A stretch of DNA of 64,000 bases from Lishizhenia tianjinensis (GTDB lineage Bacteria; Bacteroidota; Bacteroidia; Flavobacteriales_D; Crocinitomicaceae): positions 62,001-126,000 of the forward strand of contig CALQIX020000003.1 of assembly GCA_943330745.2 (NCBI GenBank). The letters run 5' to 3'. The position numbers and the translations under genes are program-made. This document shows, in pieces, positions 1-10,685 of this stretch. The notes under the pieces are model-generated. The model saw only the letters and a program-made list of their open reading frames with translations. It was not told the DNA's origin and searched no databases. Each line of letters opens with the position of its first letter. Within the stretch, counting starts at the first letter, position 1.

Positions 1-628
1 AGGGCAAAAGGGATTCTCTATACTTATTTTGCGTTTCAACATCCAAATCCCCTGGACATTTCGTCACCAAAATCACATCCGCTCGATTTGCACCAGAGCG
101 CGATTCTCTCAGGTTACCCGCTGGTAGAATAAAATCGGTGAAAAAGGGCGATTGAAAAGTTGTTAACAAAATATTGAATCCTGCTTTTGTTTGTCGGTGT
201 TGAAATGCATCATCCAAAAGAATTAAACCTGTTTGAGGGCGAATCTTTATTAATTTATCTATTCCTTCATTTCTACTTTCGCAAACTGCAACAGTAATGG
301 CCGCACCAAAAATATGATGAAACATTAATGGTTCATCACCCACTTGTATGGATTCAGCATCTTCAGAAACTTCCATAAACCCTTTGGATTTCCTTCCGTA
401 TCCCCTACTCAATATCGCTGTATTTAATTGTGAAGATAAAAGATTTGCAAGATAAATCGTTACTGGAGATTTGCCCGTTCCACCAACAGATAAGTTACCA
501 ATTACAATGGACTTAACAGGGACCACTTTAGATGAGAGAATTCCCTTTTCAAACAGAAAATTACGTGTAGTCGTGATGCATTGATAGAGGAACGACAAAG
601 GAAATAAAAACAATCTAAATTTGAACAC
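1..628 (-). CDS. lpxK: Tetraacyldisaccharide 4'-kinase (3' part beyond window)
   Basis: Lipid A 4'-kinase: phosphorylates the tetraacyldisaccharide 1-phosphate at the inner membrane, late in lipid A synthesis. Reading the minus strand gives an N-terminal hydrophobic anchor, an RNFLFEKGIL segment typical of LpxK, then the Walker-type loop GNLSVGGTGKSP, SRGYGRKSKG, VGDEP, and DDAFQHR, all LpxK hallmarks. The gene runs off the left edge, so only about 209 N-terminal residues are present. No ATG is available near the expected start; a GTG at 628 gives MFKFRLFLFPLSFLY and lies three bases after a TATATTTG promoter box. Identity is very secure; the exact start is inferred. Confidence 0.93.
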   Translation of the reverse strand, partial: MFKFRLFLFPLSFLYQCITTTRNFLFEKGILSSKVVPVKSIVIGNLSVGGTGKSPVTIYLANLLSSQLNTAILSRGYGRKSKGFMEVSEDAESIQVGDEPLMFHHIFGAAITVAVCESRNEGIDKLIKIRPQTGLILLDDAFQHRQTKAGFNILLTTFQSPFFTDFILPAGNLRESRSGANRADVILVTKCPGDLDVETQNKYRESLLP

Positions 629-631
629 AAA

Positions 632-639
632 CAAATATA
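632..639 (-). promoter_or_regulatory. -7 promoter box TATATTTG for lpxK
   Basis: Minus-strand TATATTTG matches the Bacteroidota -7 consensus TAnnTTTG. It ends three bases before the proposed GTG start, so the transcript would have almost no leader. Confidence 0.5.
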
Positions 640-742
640 ACTAAAATTCAAGGAAATAAAGGCATCAATTCTATTTACAAAATGTTCAAAAATTCCCGCA
701 CGCACACGCTGAATGTAGTCTAATTATGCTGAATTTTGATTT

Positions 743-1399
743 ATGAACAAGAAATTAATTTTGTTTTTTCTGTTGTGGAATGTATCAACTATTTTTTCAC
801 AATGCCTTCCTCATGAAAAAGAGCTTATTGTTGTCATTCAGCCTGATTTGTTTCTCAGTGAAATTAGCTGGGAATTATTTGAAAACAACGCGTTGGTCTC
901 CTCCGGCAATCATTTAGGCGATACAGTCTGCGTAGACTCAACAGCATGCCTACTCTTTGTAATGAATGACTCTGGAAACGATGGATTATGTTGTGCATAC
1001 GGCAATGGATATTTTGAGCTTTTTTTGGATCAAAATAAAATAGGAAATGGGGCCGTGTTTCTAGACACCGACACAACACGATTTAATTGTCCAATAATTA
1101 ATGTTCCGACAGAAAATGATGGGATTTTTATTCCAACGGCATTTAGTCCCAACAAATATGGGAATACCCAAAACGAAAATTTTTCTATTATTGCCAATGA
1201 AACAGTAGAATCCATTGATTTTTTCATTTATGATCGATGGGGAGCGCAAATTTTCTTTAGTTCTTCACTTTATTTTTCCTGGGATGGAACCTACAAAGGT
1301 GTTGATTGCTCTTCAGGAATTTATGCGTTTCAGGCCCTGGTAATTTATGTGAATGGAAACAAAAAGATTAAAACTGGAAATATCTCTTTGCTCCGTTAA
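743..1399 (+). CDS. Secreted protein with T9SS type B sorting domain
   Basis: 218 aa. The N-terminus (MNKKLILFFLLWNVSTIFSQ) is a clear Sec signal peptide. Residues ~25-110 form a small beta-rich, Cys- and Asp-containing domain I do not recognise. The last ~90 residues (PTAFSPNKYGNTQNENF, IDFFIYDRWG, WDGTYKG, SSGIYAF) are the gliding-motility-type C-terminal domain that directs export through the type IX system and usually processing at the cell surface. It lies between divergent lpxK and pyrG as a single gene. Function beyond being an exported cargo cannot be read. The start is the only ATG before the signal peptide. Confidence 0.85.
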   Translation: MNKKLILFFLLWNVSTIFSQCLPHEKELIVVIQPDLFLSEISWELFENNALVSSGNHLGDTVCVDSTACLLFVMNDSGNDGLCCAYGNGYFELFLDQNKIGNGAVFLDTDTTRFNCPIINVPTENDGIFIPTAFSPNKYGNTQNENFSIIANETVESIDFFIYDRWGAQIFFSSSLYFSWDGTYKGVDCSSGIYAFQALVIYVNGNKKIKTGNISLLR

Positions 1400-1455
1400 T
1401 GAATAAATTATCTAATTTGTTAATAAAAAATAGGTAACCTTCTCTTTGGATGTAT

Positions 1456-1463
1456 TAACTTTG
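1456..1463 (+). promoter_or_regulatory. -7 promoter box TAACTTTG for pyrG
   Basis: An exact TAnnTTTG match 25 bases before the pyrG ATG, in the short gap after the preceding gene. The same box, TAACTTTG, precedes purB. Confidence 0.55.
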
Positions 1464-1473
1464 CGCCCCGTAG

Positions 1474-3099
<1,626 letters not shown>

Positions 3100-3104
3100 A
3101 AATA

Positions 3105-4988
3105 ATGGAAAGAAATACCGTTGTTGGAATCGTTTTACTTGGTTTATTATTAACTGTTTATACCATTGTAAATCAACCATCTGATGAAGAGATAAAAGCA
3201 GAGCAACAAAAAGAACTTGCAATTCAAAAAAAACAAGCTGTTGAAGCAAAAAAAGCAGCAATCGCAAAACAAAACAGCGTACCCAAAACACTCGTTAAAG
3301 ACAGTACCGATACAATTGCAAAAGCAGTAGTCAAAAAGGAAGAAACTCTAAAAATCGAAAACGCCAAATTAGCCATTGACCTAAGTACTAAGGGAGGACA
3401 AATCGAGGCTGTTTACTTAAAAGAATTTAATTCATATTCCACCTTCGCATCAAAATTAAACGGTAGTAAAACAGCTAATGATCGTGGATTATGTTTGTTT
3501 AAAAAAGGTGATCAGTCAACAGGAATTCAAGTAATGGATGGAAATAAATCCATTTCAACTTCTTCGCTATTTTTTGAAAAATCAACGGTTACTTCATCAA
3601 AAATTGTTTTTACGGCCAAAACACCTGCGGGAAACGAAATCATTCAAACCTATTCCATTAGTAAGGATAATTACACCTTGGATTATTCCATTAAAATGGT
3701 TGGTTTTAAAGGAAATACCGGATCAAATGTTCAATTAAAATGGAATACAAACTATTTAAAAACAGAACGTTTATTGGATGAACAAAGACGCGTTTCAACC
3801 ATTTGTTACAACCAGAAAACAGATGGGTTTAGTTATTTGAGTGAAGCAAGTGATGACGATTTGGCTGCGGAAGATGATTTAACGTGGATTGCATACAAAC
3901 AAAGTTATTTCTCTTCCATTTTACGCCCAGAAAAACCAATTTTAAAAACGGGAAGTAACATGGCTGTTCAAAACTATACAGAAACAGACCCTAAATTTCA
4001 ATCACACATTAAAAACTACAGGTCTACACTTGTTTTGGGAACAATTCAGGGGGGGGAAACTACCTTTAATATGAATTGGTTTTTTGGACCAAATGATTAT
4101 GAAGTGTTACAATCTATGGGTCAAGATTACGACATCATATTAAATTTTGGTTGGGGACTTTTCCGATGGATAAATATTTACGCCGTTCAGCCAATATTCA
4201 GTGTATTAGTTGATAATGGCGTTAGCGTGGGTATTGCCATATTATTACTGACTTTAATATTGAAATTAATATTGATGCCGGTGCAATGGAAAATGTTTAC
4301 CTCATCAGTTAAAATGAGAATTTTAAAACCGGAAATTGATGAATTAAATGCCCGTTTCCCGAACAAGGAAGATGCAATGAAAAAACAAATGGAGATGATG
4401 AATCTCTATAAAGAATCCGGTGCCAGTCCATTGGCTGGTTGTGTTCCAATGCTCATTCAAATGCCGATTCTACTTGCTGTATTCCGATTTTTCCCTGCAG
4501 CGTTTGAGTTAAGACAACAATCGTTTTTGTGGGCAGAGGATTTATCTTCTTTTGATTCCATTCTCGATTTTAGTTTTAGCATTCCTCTTTATGGTGATCA
4601 CGTGAGTTTGTTCACTCTATTGATGGCAGCCGTTACACTACTCTACACTTTCATGAATAGTGGAAATATGCAACAGCCTCAGCAACCGGGAATGCCGAAT
4701 ATGAAAATCATCATGTATATATTTCCTTTTATGATGATCTTCTTCTTCAATAATTACTCTTCCGGTTTGAGTTATTATTACTTTATCTCCACGCTTTTCT
4801 CCATTTTTATCATGCTAGCTATAAAATACTTCTTTGTGAATGAGGAAAAACTGAAGCTAAAAATGGCTGATCGAAAAGCAAAAAATGTGGCAAGCGGTGG
4901 AAAAGAAAAGAAAAAATCACGCTTTCAAGAAAAATTGGAAGAGATGCAACGCAAGCAGCTGGAAATGAATAAAAACAAGAAAAAATAG
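3105..4988 (+). CDS. yidC: Membrane protein insertase YidC
   Basis: Inserts and folds inner-membrane proteins, alone or with SecYEG. 627 aa, normal for Bacteroidota. Residues ~6-22 form the first membrane segment; residues ~30-340 are the periplasmic beta domain, preceded by a Lys/Glu/Ala-rich linker. The conserved C-terminal five-helix core runs from about residue 350 to 590, including LLLTLILKLILMPVQWK and the cytoplasmic loop MEMMNLYKESGASPLAGC. The tail is strongly basic (many Lys), typical for ribosome contact. It sits tightly between pyrG and the transaldolase. Confident call. Confidence 0.97.
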   Translation: MERNTVVGIVLLGLLLTVYTIVNQPSDEEIKAEQQKELAIQKKQAVEAKKAAIAKQNSVPKTLVKDSTDTIAKAVVKKEETLKIENAKLAIDLSTKGGQIEAVYLKEFNSYSTFASKLNGSKTANDRGLCLFKKGDQSTGIQVMDGNKSISTSSLFFEKSTVTSSKIVFTAKTPAGNEIIQTYSISKDNYTLDYSIKMVGFKGNTGSNVQLKWNTNYLKTERLLDEQRRVSTICYNQKTDGFSYLSEASDDDLAAEDDLTWIAYKQSYFSSILRPEKPILKTGSNMAVQNYTETDPKFQSHIKNYRSTLVLGTIQGGETTFNMNWFFGPNDYEVLQSMGQDYDIILNFGWGLFRWINIYAVQPIFSVLVDNGVSVGIAILLLTLILKLILMPVQWKMFTSSVKMRILKPEIDELNARFPNKEDAMKKQMEMMNLYKESGASPLAGCVPMLIQMPILLAVFRFFPAAFELRQQSFLWAEDLSSFDSILDFSFSIPLYGDHVSLFTLLMAAVTLLYTFMNSGNMQQPQQPGMPNMKIIMYIFPFMMIFFFNNYSSGLSYYYFISTLFSIFIMLAIKYFFVNEEKLKLKMADRKAKNVASGGKEKKKSRFQEKLEEMQRKQLEMNKNKKK

Positions 4989-4991
4989 GTT

Positions 4992-5648
4992 ATGCAATTT
5001 TTTATCGATACAGCAAATTTATCTGAGATTAAAGAAGCGAATGACATGGGAATCCTAGATGGGGTTACGACCAATCCATCACTTATGGCGAAGGAAGGAA
5101 TTACCGGAAAGGAAAATATTTTAGCGCATTATGTAGCCATTTGTAACATAGTTGATGGTCCCGTTAGCGCAGAGGTTATTGCAACGGATTTTGAGGGAAT
5201 GGTGCGCGAAGGAGAACAATTAGCGGCTTTGCATAAAAACATTGTGGTGAAAATTCCAATGATTCCTGAGGGGATCAAAGCAATCAAGTATTTTTCGGGT
5301 AAAGGAATTAGAACAAATTGCACCTTGATTTTTTCAGCCGGACAAGCACTTTTAGCAGCAAAAGCTGGAGCATCTTATATTTCTCCGTTTTTAGGAAGAT
5401 TAGACGATGTTTCTACTGATGGTATTGCGCTGATCGAACAAATAAGAACGATCTACGACAACTATTTGTTTGAAACGGAAATTTTGGCGGCTTCTGTTCG
5501 TCATCCTATGCACATTATACATTGTGCGGAAATTGGAGCAGATGTAATGACCGGACCACTAAGTGCGATAAAAGCGTTAGCCAAACATCCTTTAACAGAT
5601 TTAGGCTTGCAACAATTCTTGGCTGACCACGCTAAAGGAAACAACTAA
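4992..5648 (+). CDS. Transaldolase-like fructose-6-phosphate aldolase (FSA/TalC family)
   Basis: 218 aa, the short FSA/TalC/MipB class of transaldolase. The start [15 protein letters not shown] and [13 protein letters not shown] are family signatures. The Schiff-base lysine is in NIVVKIPM at about residue 86. SPFLGRLDD and the C-terminal [10 protein letters not shown] segment are also conserved. Either transaldolase (sedoheptulose/fructose phosphates) or fructose-6-phosphate aldolase activity is possible; sequence alone does not decide, though Bacteroidota members are generally annotated as transaldolase. It is three bases downstream of yidC and three bases upstream of the DUF4268 gene. Confidence 0.92.
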   Translation: MQFFIDTANLSEIKEANDMGILDGVTTNPSLMAKEGITGKENILAHYVAICNIVDGPVSAEVIATDFEGMVREGEQLAALHKNIVVKIPMIPEGIKAIKYFSGKGIRTNCTLIFSAGQALLAAKAGASYISPFLGRLDDVSTDGIALIEQIRTIYDNYLFETEILAASVRHPMHIIHCAEIGADVMTGPLSAIKALAKHPLTDLGLQQFLADHAKGNN

Positions 5649-5651
5649 TTC

Positions 5652-6116
5652 ATGTTATCAAAAGAAGAACGAAAAGAACGCAATGAAAAGTTCTGGTCGG
5701 CCTTCAAAGAGGTTATGCGCAGAACCCAGTCATCTGGAGGAAGGCGTGTTAATTGGGCAACCTACCCCACTCAAATTAAAGATGTGTATGTGAGGTTAAT
5801 TTGCGATGGCAAACAAACTGCTATGTGCTTAGATCTTCAATTCAAAGACACCGGAGTGCGCTCAATTGTATGGGAGCAATTAGGAGAATTGAGGAGCATC
5901 ATGGAAAAAACCATGACAACAAATGGAAATTGGATGGAAGAATATCATACTTCCGAAGGATTAATAATCAGTCGAATATGTTGGGAATTGGAAGATGTTG
6001 ATTTTCATCGAGAAGCGGATTGGCCTAAAATTCATTCTTTTTTCAAACAACAGCTTATTGAATTTGATTCTTTTTATCAAGAATTTAAAGATATTTTAAT
6101 ACTATTAGTTGAATAA
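5652..6116 (+). CDS. DUF4268 domain protein
   Basis: 154 aa cytoplasmic protein. I recognise the family pattern: N-terminal FWSAFKEVMRR, then VNWATYP, VYVRLICDGK, LDLQFKD and a C-terminal FFKQQLIEFDSFYQEFKD. In restriction-associated proteins this domain lies beside nuclease domains, but the stand-alone form found in Bacteroidota has no established role. No membrane segment or signal peptide. It is the last gene of the pyrG-yidC-transaldolase run, three bases after its neighbour. Confidence 0.8.
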   Translation: MLSKEERKERNEKFWSAFKEVMRRTQSSGGRRVNWATYPTQIKDVYVRLICDGKQTAMCLDLQFKDTGVRSIVWEQLGELRSIMEKTMTTNGNWMEEYHTSEGLIISRICWELEDVDFHREADWPKIHSFFKQQLIEFDSFYQEFKDILILLVE

Positions 6117-6119
6117 CCG

Positions 6120-6127
6120 TATTTTTG
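6120..6127 (+). promoter_or_regulatory. -7 promoter box TATTTTTG before the T9SS gene
   Basis: Exact TAnnTTTG match only five bases before the ATG at 6133. It begins just after the stop codon of the DUF4268 gene. It also shows that the longer frame starting at TTG 6109 is unlikely to be the real start. Confidence 0.5.
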
Positions 6128-6132
6128 CTCTT

Positions 6133-6942
6133 ATGAATAAGCTAGCTGTGTTACTTGTATTTAGTTTCATTTTAATGAATGGAATTTCTCAAAACATTTT
6201 ATTATCTACTGATTTTCAACAGGGTATACCAAGTGCCTACTCCATCGTAAATAATGACAATTTCACGCCGGATGCTTCCATGACTGATTTTTTAGGTCAA
6301 AATGCATGGATTGTACTACCCGACCCAGAAAATCCATTGGATACGGTTGCAGCTGCCACTTCATTTTTTGAGACAGCCGATTCAGCAGATCGCTGGTTAA
6401 TCACCCCTCCCCTTGCATTAGCATCATTTGGAAACTACCTTTCTTGGAATGCAAAATCACATGATCCTTCCTTTCCGGATGATTACTTGGTACTTGTTTC
6501 CACCACAGACAATCAATTGGCCAGTTTCACGGATACGATTGGCAATATCGAACAAGAAAATTTTGAGTGGACCAATCGCGAAGTGAATTTGAGTACATCA
6601 GGATACAATGATTCGACCATTTATGTAGCATTTGTTTTGAGGACATTTGATGGATTTAAATTGTATTTAGACGACATTCAAGTGCGCAGCGAAGATCCGG
6701 TTGGCATCAACGAAACAGCAGCTCTTGATGTGGTTGTTTATCCCAATCCTACATCAGGAAGCGTGCATGTAAGCACGGATGCAATGGTAGAAAAAATTCA
6801 AGTTTTCTCTGTAAACGGACAATTATTAAAAACAGAGTTTCAATCCGAAATCAGTTTAGCTGATTTGAACACGGGAAGCTACCTTCTTCAAATCACCACA
6901 TCAAAAGGCATCACAAGCAGACGAGTAGCTAAAGTTGATTGA
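6133..6942 (+). CDS. Secreted choice-of-anchor/cleaved-adhesin-like protein, T9SS type A tail
   Basis: 269 aa from the chosen ATG. It opens with a signal peptide (MNKLAVLLVFSFILMNGISQ). Residues ~22-185 form a jelly-roll-like domain of the choice-of-anchor J / cleaved adhesin kind: DFQQGIPSAYSIVNNDN, NAWIV, RWLITPPLAL, SWNAKSHDPSFPDDYLVLVS, YLDDIQV. The last ~75 residues (VVYPNPTSGSVHV, VFSVNGQLL, LNTGSYLLQI) are a type A T9SS sorting domain. Probably a surface or secreted protein with an adhesive or carbohydrate-contacting role (inference). A longer reading from TTG at 6109 exists, but it would spoil the signal peptide and overlap the promoter box. Confidence 0.87.
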   Translation: MNKLAVLLVFSFILMNGISQNILLSTDFQQGIPSAYSIVNNDNFTPDASMTDFLGQNAWIVLPDPENPLDTVAAATSFFETADSADRWLITPPLALASFGNYLSWNAKSHDPSFPDDYLVLVSTTDNQLASFTDTIGNIEQENFEWTNREVNLSTSGYNDSTIYVAFVLRTFDGFKLYLDDIQVRSEDPVGINETAALDVVVYPNPTSGSVHVSTDAMVEKIQVFSVNGQLLKTEFQSEISLADLNTGSYLLQITTSKGITSRRVAKVD

Positions 6943-7234
6943 TTTTAAAATCCGGAAAACTTGTAGGAAATTAAATCAGCTTCCTAGTTAGGTAATATCG
7001 GTTCATGTTAGTTTAAAAACAACTTACAGCGAAGCAGCATCCATGTTAAATATACACACACATTAGCACGACAATTTAACAACAATTTCGTTAGCCTATT
7101 CATGATTTGTAAAAATTATTATTATTTTAGCCTAACGAAATAAACCTACGCACATACAACAAGATTTAGTTTATTGAAGAAGGTTTGTAGCGTGTATAAG
7201 TAAGTTAGGCACAATAATTAAAGACAACATATCA
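6943..7234. other. Non-coding gap with inverted repeats
   Basis: 292 bases without a credible gene. It holds a 10-bp inverted repeat (ATTTCGTTAG at 7085-7094, CTAACGAAAT at 7132-7141) and a second pair, GCCTAAC at 7130-7136 and GTTAGGC at 7204-7210, whose outer ends are 81 bases apart. The latter fits the RYYYAAC...GTTRRRY outer boxes of an integron attC site, but the inner boxes do not pair well. Confidence 0.4.
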
Positions 7235-8347
7235 ATGAATCTAAATTCGAGAAGAACATTTCTAAAAAACGGCATCAAGGCGACTTTCTTTATCGCCTTT
7301 TTGTCTCCATTTCGACTACTCTTCGCTTCTTCGAAAAATGAAACTAAATTTCCATCTTGGACAGAATTAGTAGAATATGCCCGTTGGTGTCCTAATGTTC
7401 ATAATTTGCAACCACATAAAATCAAAATCATTTCAGAAACTGAAGCTGATTTATATTACGACCCGACTCGACTTTTGCCAGTAGGAGACCCTAATGCGAT
7501 TTTTGTTACTGTTGCAATGGGTATTTTTGTTGAGCATCTTTCTATTTCTGCTGCTTCTTATGGAATGAAAGTTGAAATTACCGAAGTGTATAATCCAATA
7601 ACAACAAGCGCAACAGTTCAAACCCTATTTGCGAAATTAAAACTCTCCACCGCTCTTGAAAAAGAAGAACTCGACAGAGAACTAATTACAAAAAGAAGAA
7701 CATCTCGCTTACATTACGATGGAAATCCGCTTAAACAGGACACCCTTGATAAAATGAAAAAGCAGTCAGATCATTTTGAACATGAATTCTTTTCCTCATG
7801 TGACAAAGAGTTAGTAGATTTTGTAATAGAACTGAATCAGCAAACATTATTTGAAGACCTTGAATCAAAAGCAGATAGGGACGAACTTTACAAATTGTTT
7901 CGTTATACGAAAGAAGAAGCTAACATGAAAAAAGACGGGCTATGGGCGAAGTGCATGGGTTTTTCAGGCTCGCTGTTGAAATCAGTTCTTCTGCATCATG
8001 AAAGATGGACAAAGGGTTTGAGAAAAAAATTATTAAGCAGTCATTATAAAGATTCATTCAAGGGAACTACTACAATTTGTTGGATTGGCGGAAAATTCAA
8101 TGACACAAATGACTGGCTTCATGCAGGGAAAATGTTAGCTAGAAATTGGCTTTTGCTAACAAAAGAAGGAGCTTATTTGCATCCTTTTGGCTCTTTAATC
8201 ACAAATACAGGGGCTTACAAAAAAATCAATGAGAAATTTACTCAACCAACAAAAGGAAAAAATATTTGGATGATTTTTAGAGCAGGGTATTCTGATGAAC
8301 CTACAAGAAGTTATCGACTCAGTACTGAAGAAATAATAATCAAATAG
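7235..8347 (+). CDS. Tat-exported nitroreductase-family (Acg-like) protein
   Basis: 370 aa. The N-terminus NLNSRRTFLK followed by a hydrophobic stretch is a twin-arginine signal, so the protein is probably exported folded with its flavin. The body resembles the divergent Acg-type nitroreductases: YARWCPNVHNLQPHKIKI for the FMN-binding start, ITKRRTSRLHYDGNPL, and a C-terminal half with WLLLTKEGAYLHPFGSLITN and IWMIFRAGYSDEP. The substrate is unknown. The next gene, an adenylate-forming enzyme, begins 5 bases later, so the two form a pair. Long non-coding DNA on both sides suggests an acquired unit. Confidence 0.8.
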   Translation: MNLNSRRTFLKNGIKATFFIAFLSPFRLLFASSKNETKFPSWTELVEYARWCPNVHNLQPHKIKIISETEADLYYDPTRLLPVGDPNAIFVTVAMGIFVEHLSISAASYGMKVEITEVYNPITTSATVQTLFAKLKLSTALEKEELDRELITKRRTSRLHYDGNPLKQDTLDKMKKQSDHFEHEFFSSCDKELVDFVIELNQQTLFEDLESKADRDELYKLFRYTKEEANMKKDGLWAKCMGFSGSLLKSVLLHHERWTKGLRKKLLSSHYKDSFKGTTTICWIGGKFNDTNDWLHAGKMLARNWLLLTKEGAYLHPFGSLITNTGAYKKINEKFTQPTKGKNIWMIFRAGYSDEPTRSYRLSTEEIIIK

Positions 8348-8352
8348 GAAAT

Positions 8353-9855
8353 ATGCGACACTTACTCATTTTGTTTTATGCATGGTTACTTGAGCTTTAC
8401 CGTAAACCTCTTATGTTATCTAATGCAACTATAAAACTGCTTTTCATTCCTGGGTTCAATAAAATTCGTGCTTTTAATTCTAAGGCAAGGGCTTATGCTG
8501 AGTTTGTTAAAGCAAAGAGAAGGGTTCCGGCTTATCGGGAATTTTTAAGGTCAAACGGATTTTCAAAACCATCATTCAGCGGAATGATTCCCAACATACA
8601 CGAAATACCATTTACCGATAAGGAAAATTATGTAAAAAGATATTCTATGGATGAACGATGTGTAAATGGAAAAGTGCCAACGACAGGTGTCATTATTGAT
8701 GAATCATCGGGCAGTAGTGGAACTGCAACAAATTGGGCAAGGGGGAAAAAAGAAAGAAAAAGAAATGCGAGAATCATAAAATTTGGAATGCGCAACTTGC
8801 TAGGCAACGAACCTCTCTTTATTATTAATGCTTTCGCCTTAGGCCCTTGGGCAACTGGAGTAAATATTACAATGAGTTGCGTAAACTTTTCTAAATTAAA
8901 ATCTCTTGGTCCCGACAAAATTAAAATTGAAAATACACTTAAGCATTTCGGCAAGGAGCATAAATATATAATTATGGGTTATCCTCCATTCCTGAAATTG
9001 TTAGTCGACAATTCGGAAATAAACTGGAAAGAACACGATGTTTCATTTATATTTGGAGGAGAATCTATGTCTGAAGGCATGCGGGATTATTTAATGGAAA
9101 AGGGGATTAAAAAAGTGTTCAGTTCACTTGGCGCATCAGATTTAGAACTTAATATATCTGCCGAGAATGATTTTACTATAAGCTTAAGAAAATTATTACG
9201 GTCAAATATTGAACTAAGAGAAAAAATATTAAAACATGCGGGAGCTTTGCCTATGCTGTTCCAATTTAATCCTAGCGACTTTTTAATTGAATCTTCCGAA
9301 ATAGGAGAGCTAATTATCACTATTTGCCGCCCAGATTATATTGCTCCTAAGATTAGGTACAACATACACGACAGGGGTCATGTAATGCAAATAAAAGAAT
9401 TGTATTTGATTTTGAAAGAGTTAAATATAAAAGAAACAGAATTAACAAAACCTTCAACTGACTTGCCAATACTTTTGCATTATGGCAGAACTGACATGAC
9501 TGTTTCTTTCTTTGGTGCTAATATAAGTCCTACAGATATTCAGGAAGCACTCTATACTTTGCCTGAATTAACAAATATTGTAAATTCTTTTTGTCTTAAT
9601 GCTATTGAAGATAAAGATGGAAATAAACAATTAGTGGTTTCTTTTGAAATACAGAAAAATAAAAACCAAACACAAATTGATTTGAAGCAAACACAAATTG
9701 ATTTTTTTGAACAACTTACAAAAACGAACCAAGACTTTAGAGAAGCAAAAAAAATGACAACAAATAGCGACCAAACAGTTATTCGATTTTATGAGTTTGC
9801 ACAAGGACCATTTGAAAATAATGACATTAGAATAAAAGCGAAATACATAAACTAA
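8353..9855 (+). CDS. Phenylacetate-CoA ligase-like adenylate-forming enzyme
   Basis: 500 aa cytoplasmic member of the ANL superfamily, closest in pattern to the PaaK/CapK group. The P-loop is DESSGSSGTATNWARG (residues ~116-131); FIFGGESMSEGMRDYL, ASDLELNISAEN and the C-terminal LLHYGRTDMTVSFFGANIS (catalytic Asp region) follow. It would adenylate a carboxylate, then pass it to CoA or another acceptor. The substrate cannot be read. It is paired with the upstream Tat nitroreductase. A 17-base unit is repeated with a 21-base period at 9667-9704, duplicating QTQID in the C-terminal domain, probably replication slippage. Confidence 0.82.
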   Translation: MRHLLILFYAWLLELYRKPLMLSNATIKLLFIPGFNKIRAFNSKARAYAEFVKAKRRVPAYREFLRSNGFSKPSFSGMIPNIHEIPFTDKENYVKRYSMDERCVNGKVPTTGVIIDESSGSSGTATNWARGKKERKRNARIIKFGMRNLLGNEPLFIINAFALGPWATGVNITMSCVNFSKLKSLGPDKIKIENTLKHFGKEHKYIIMGYPPFLKLLVDNSEINWKEHDVSFIFGGESMSEGMRDYLMEKGIKKVFSSLGASDLELNISAENDFTISLRKLLRSNIELREKILKHAGALPMLFQFNPSDFLIESSEIGELIITICRPDYIAPKIRYNIHDRGHVMQIKELYLILKELNIKETELTKPSTDLPILLHYGRTDMTVSFFGANISPTDIQEALYTLPELTNIVNSFCLNAIEDKDGNKQLVVSFEIQKNKNQTQIDLKQTQIDFFEQLTKTNQDFREAKKMTTNSDQTVIRFYEFAQGPFENNDIRIKAKYIN

Positions 9856-10379
9856 GACAAATAGTTTATTACCTTAGGAAAATTACTACGCAACAGGATT
9901 TACCCAATACGAGAGGTTTAGCTTAGCTGATTTTCAATTCGTGTTCTAAGATAGTTTGTGGTTTATGAAAATTTTGTTTTTCACGCCATCGAAATGCTCC
10001 ACAGACGCATCCTCAAATCGAACAACATTTTCCTTATCGATAAATTCTTCATGCTACGCATCTAAATTTGAAACCGATCCGGAACAACTAAGTAACTTGT
10101 TTTTATAGATTTATACTGACTGAAATAAACAAAGTTTGTAGCTCGTTTTCACTCTTTAATTCCTATATTTATCAACCGATTAGAGTTAGTTTTTCACAGA
10201 ATGGTGTTATTGGCAAGTTTAAAAAACGACACGACATGAGCAGACTAATAAGGGACCACCGAACACAATAATTCTCGACAGTTCTTAACGGACTTCTATT
10301 GTGAAAAATGTGGAGAACAGCGAACAACAATAAAAACAGGACGATAATAATTTTCAACAACAAATAAAAAATTAATAAA
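9856..10379. other. Long non-coding gap
   Basis: 524 bases with stops in all frames and no recognisable gene, RNA gene or repeat. The reading frame seen opposite 10172-10507 is a shadow of the following gene and has no plausible composition. The gap may hold decayed coding DNA. Confidence 0.4.
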
Positions 10380-10685
10380 ATGGCAGTAAGAAAAAGTAAA
10401 GAAGAAACCTTTTCAGTAAAAGGTAATACAGAAGAGTGGTTATTGAAGGCTGAACAAGCTTTGCATAAGGGAGGTTTTGCAAATGTTAAAACCAACAAAC
10501 TACTCAATCAAATTACAGGGGATTATAAAAAATTGACCGTTTGGGGCCAAATAATTGTGACGCTTTTGCCGGAAGCGGACAATGTAAAAATCAATGCCAA
10601 ATCAACTGCTAACACTGATAATATCTATGCATTATTCCGTAGTCCTAATCAAAAAATATTAGACCAATTCAAAAATAATTTCTGA
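10380..10685 (+). CDS. Small conserved-looking protein of unknown function
   Basis: 101 aa, no signal peptide or membrane segment. It starts MAVRKSKEETFSVKGNTEEWL and has an alternating hydrophobic pattern (LTVWGQIIVTLLPEADNVKINAKS) that suggests an alpha/beta fold of a beta sheet with one or two helices. I do not recognise a family. The ATG follows an A-rich stretch, the usual ribosome-entry context in Bacteroidota. It lies alone between two long non-coding gaps inside the accessory block. Confidence 0.6.
   Translation: MAVRKSKEETFSVKGNTEEWLLKAEQALHKGGFANVKTNKLLNQITGDYKKLTVWGQIIVTLLPEADNVKINAKSTANTDNIYALFRSPNQKILDQFKNNF

Noticed and set aside
10172-10507. A 111-aa minus-strand frame with a hydrophobic stretch opposite the 101-aa gene.
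   Set aside because: It is the antisense shadow of 10380-10685 extended into non-coding DNA; no start context or family.
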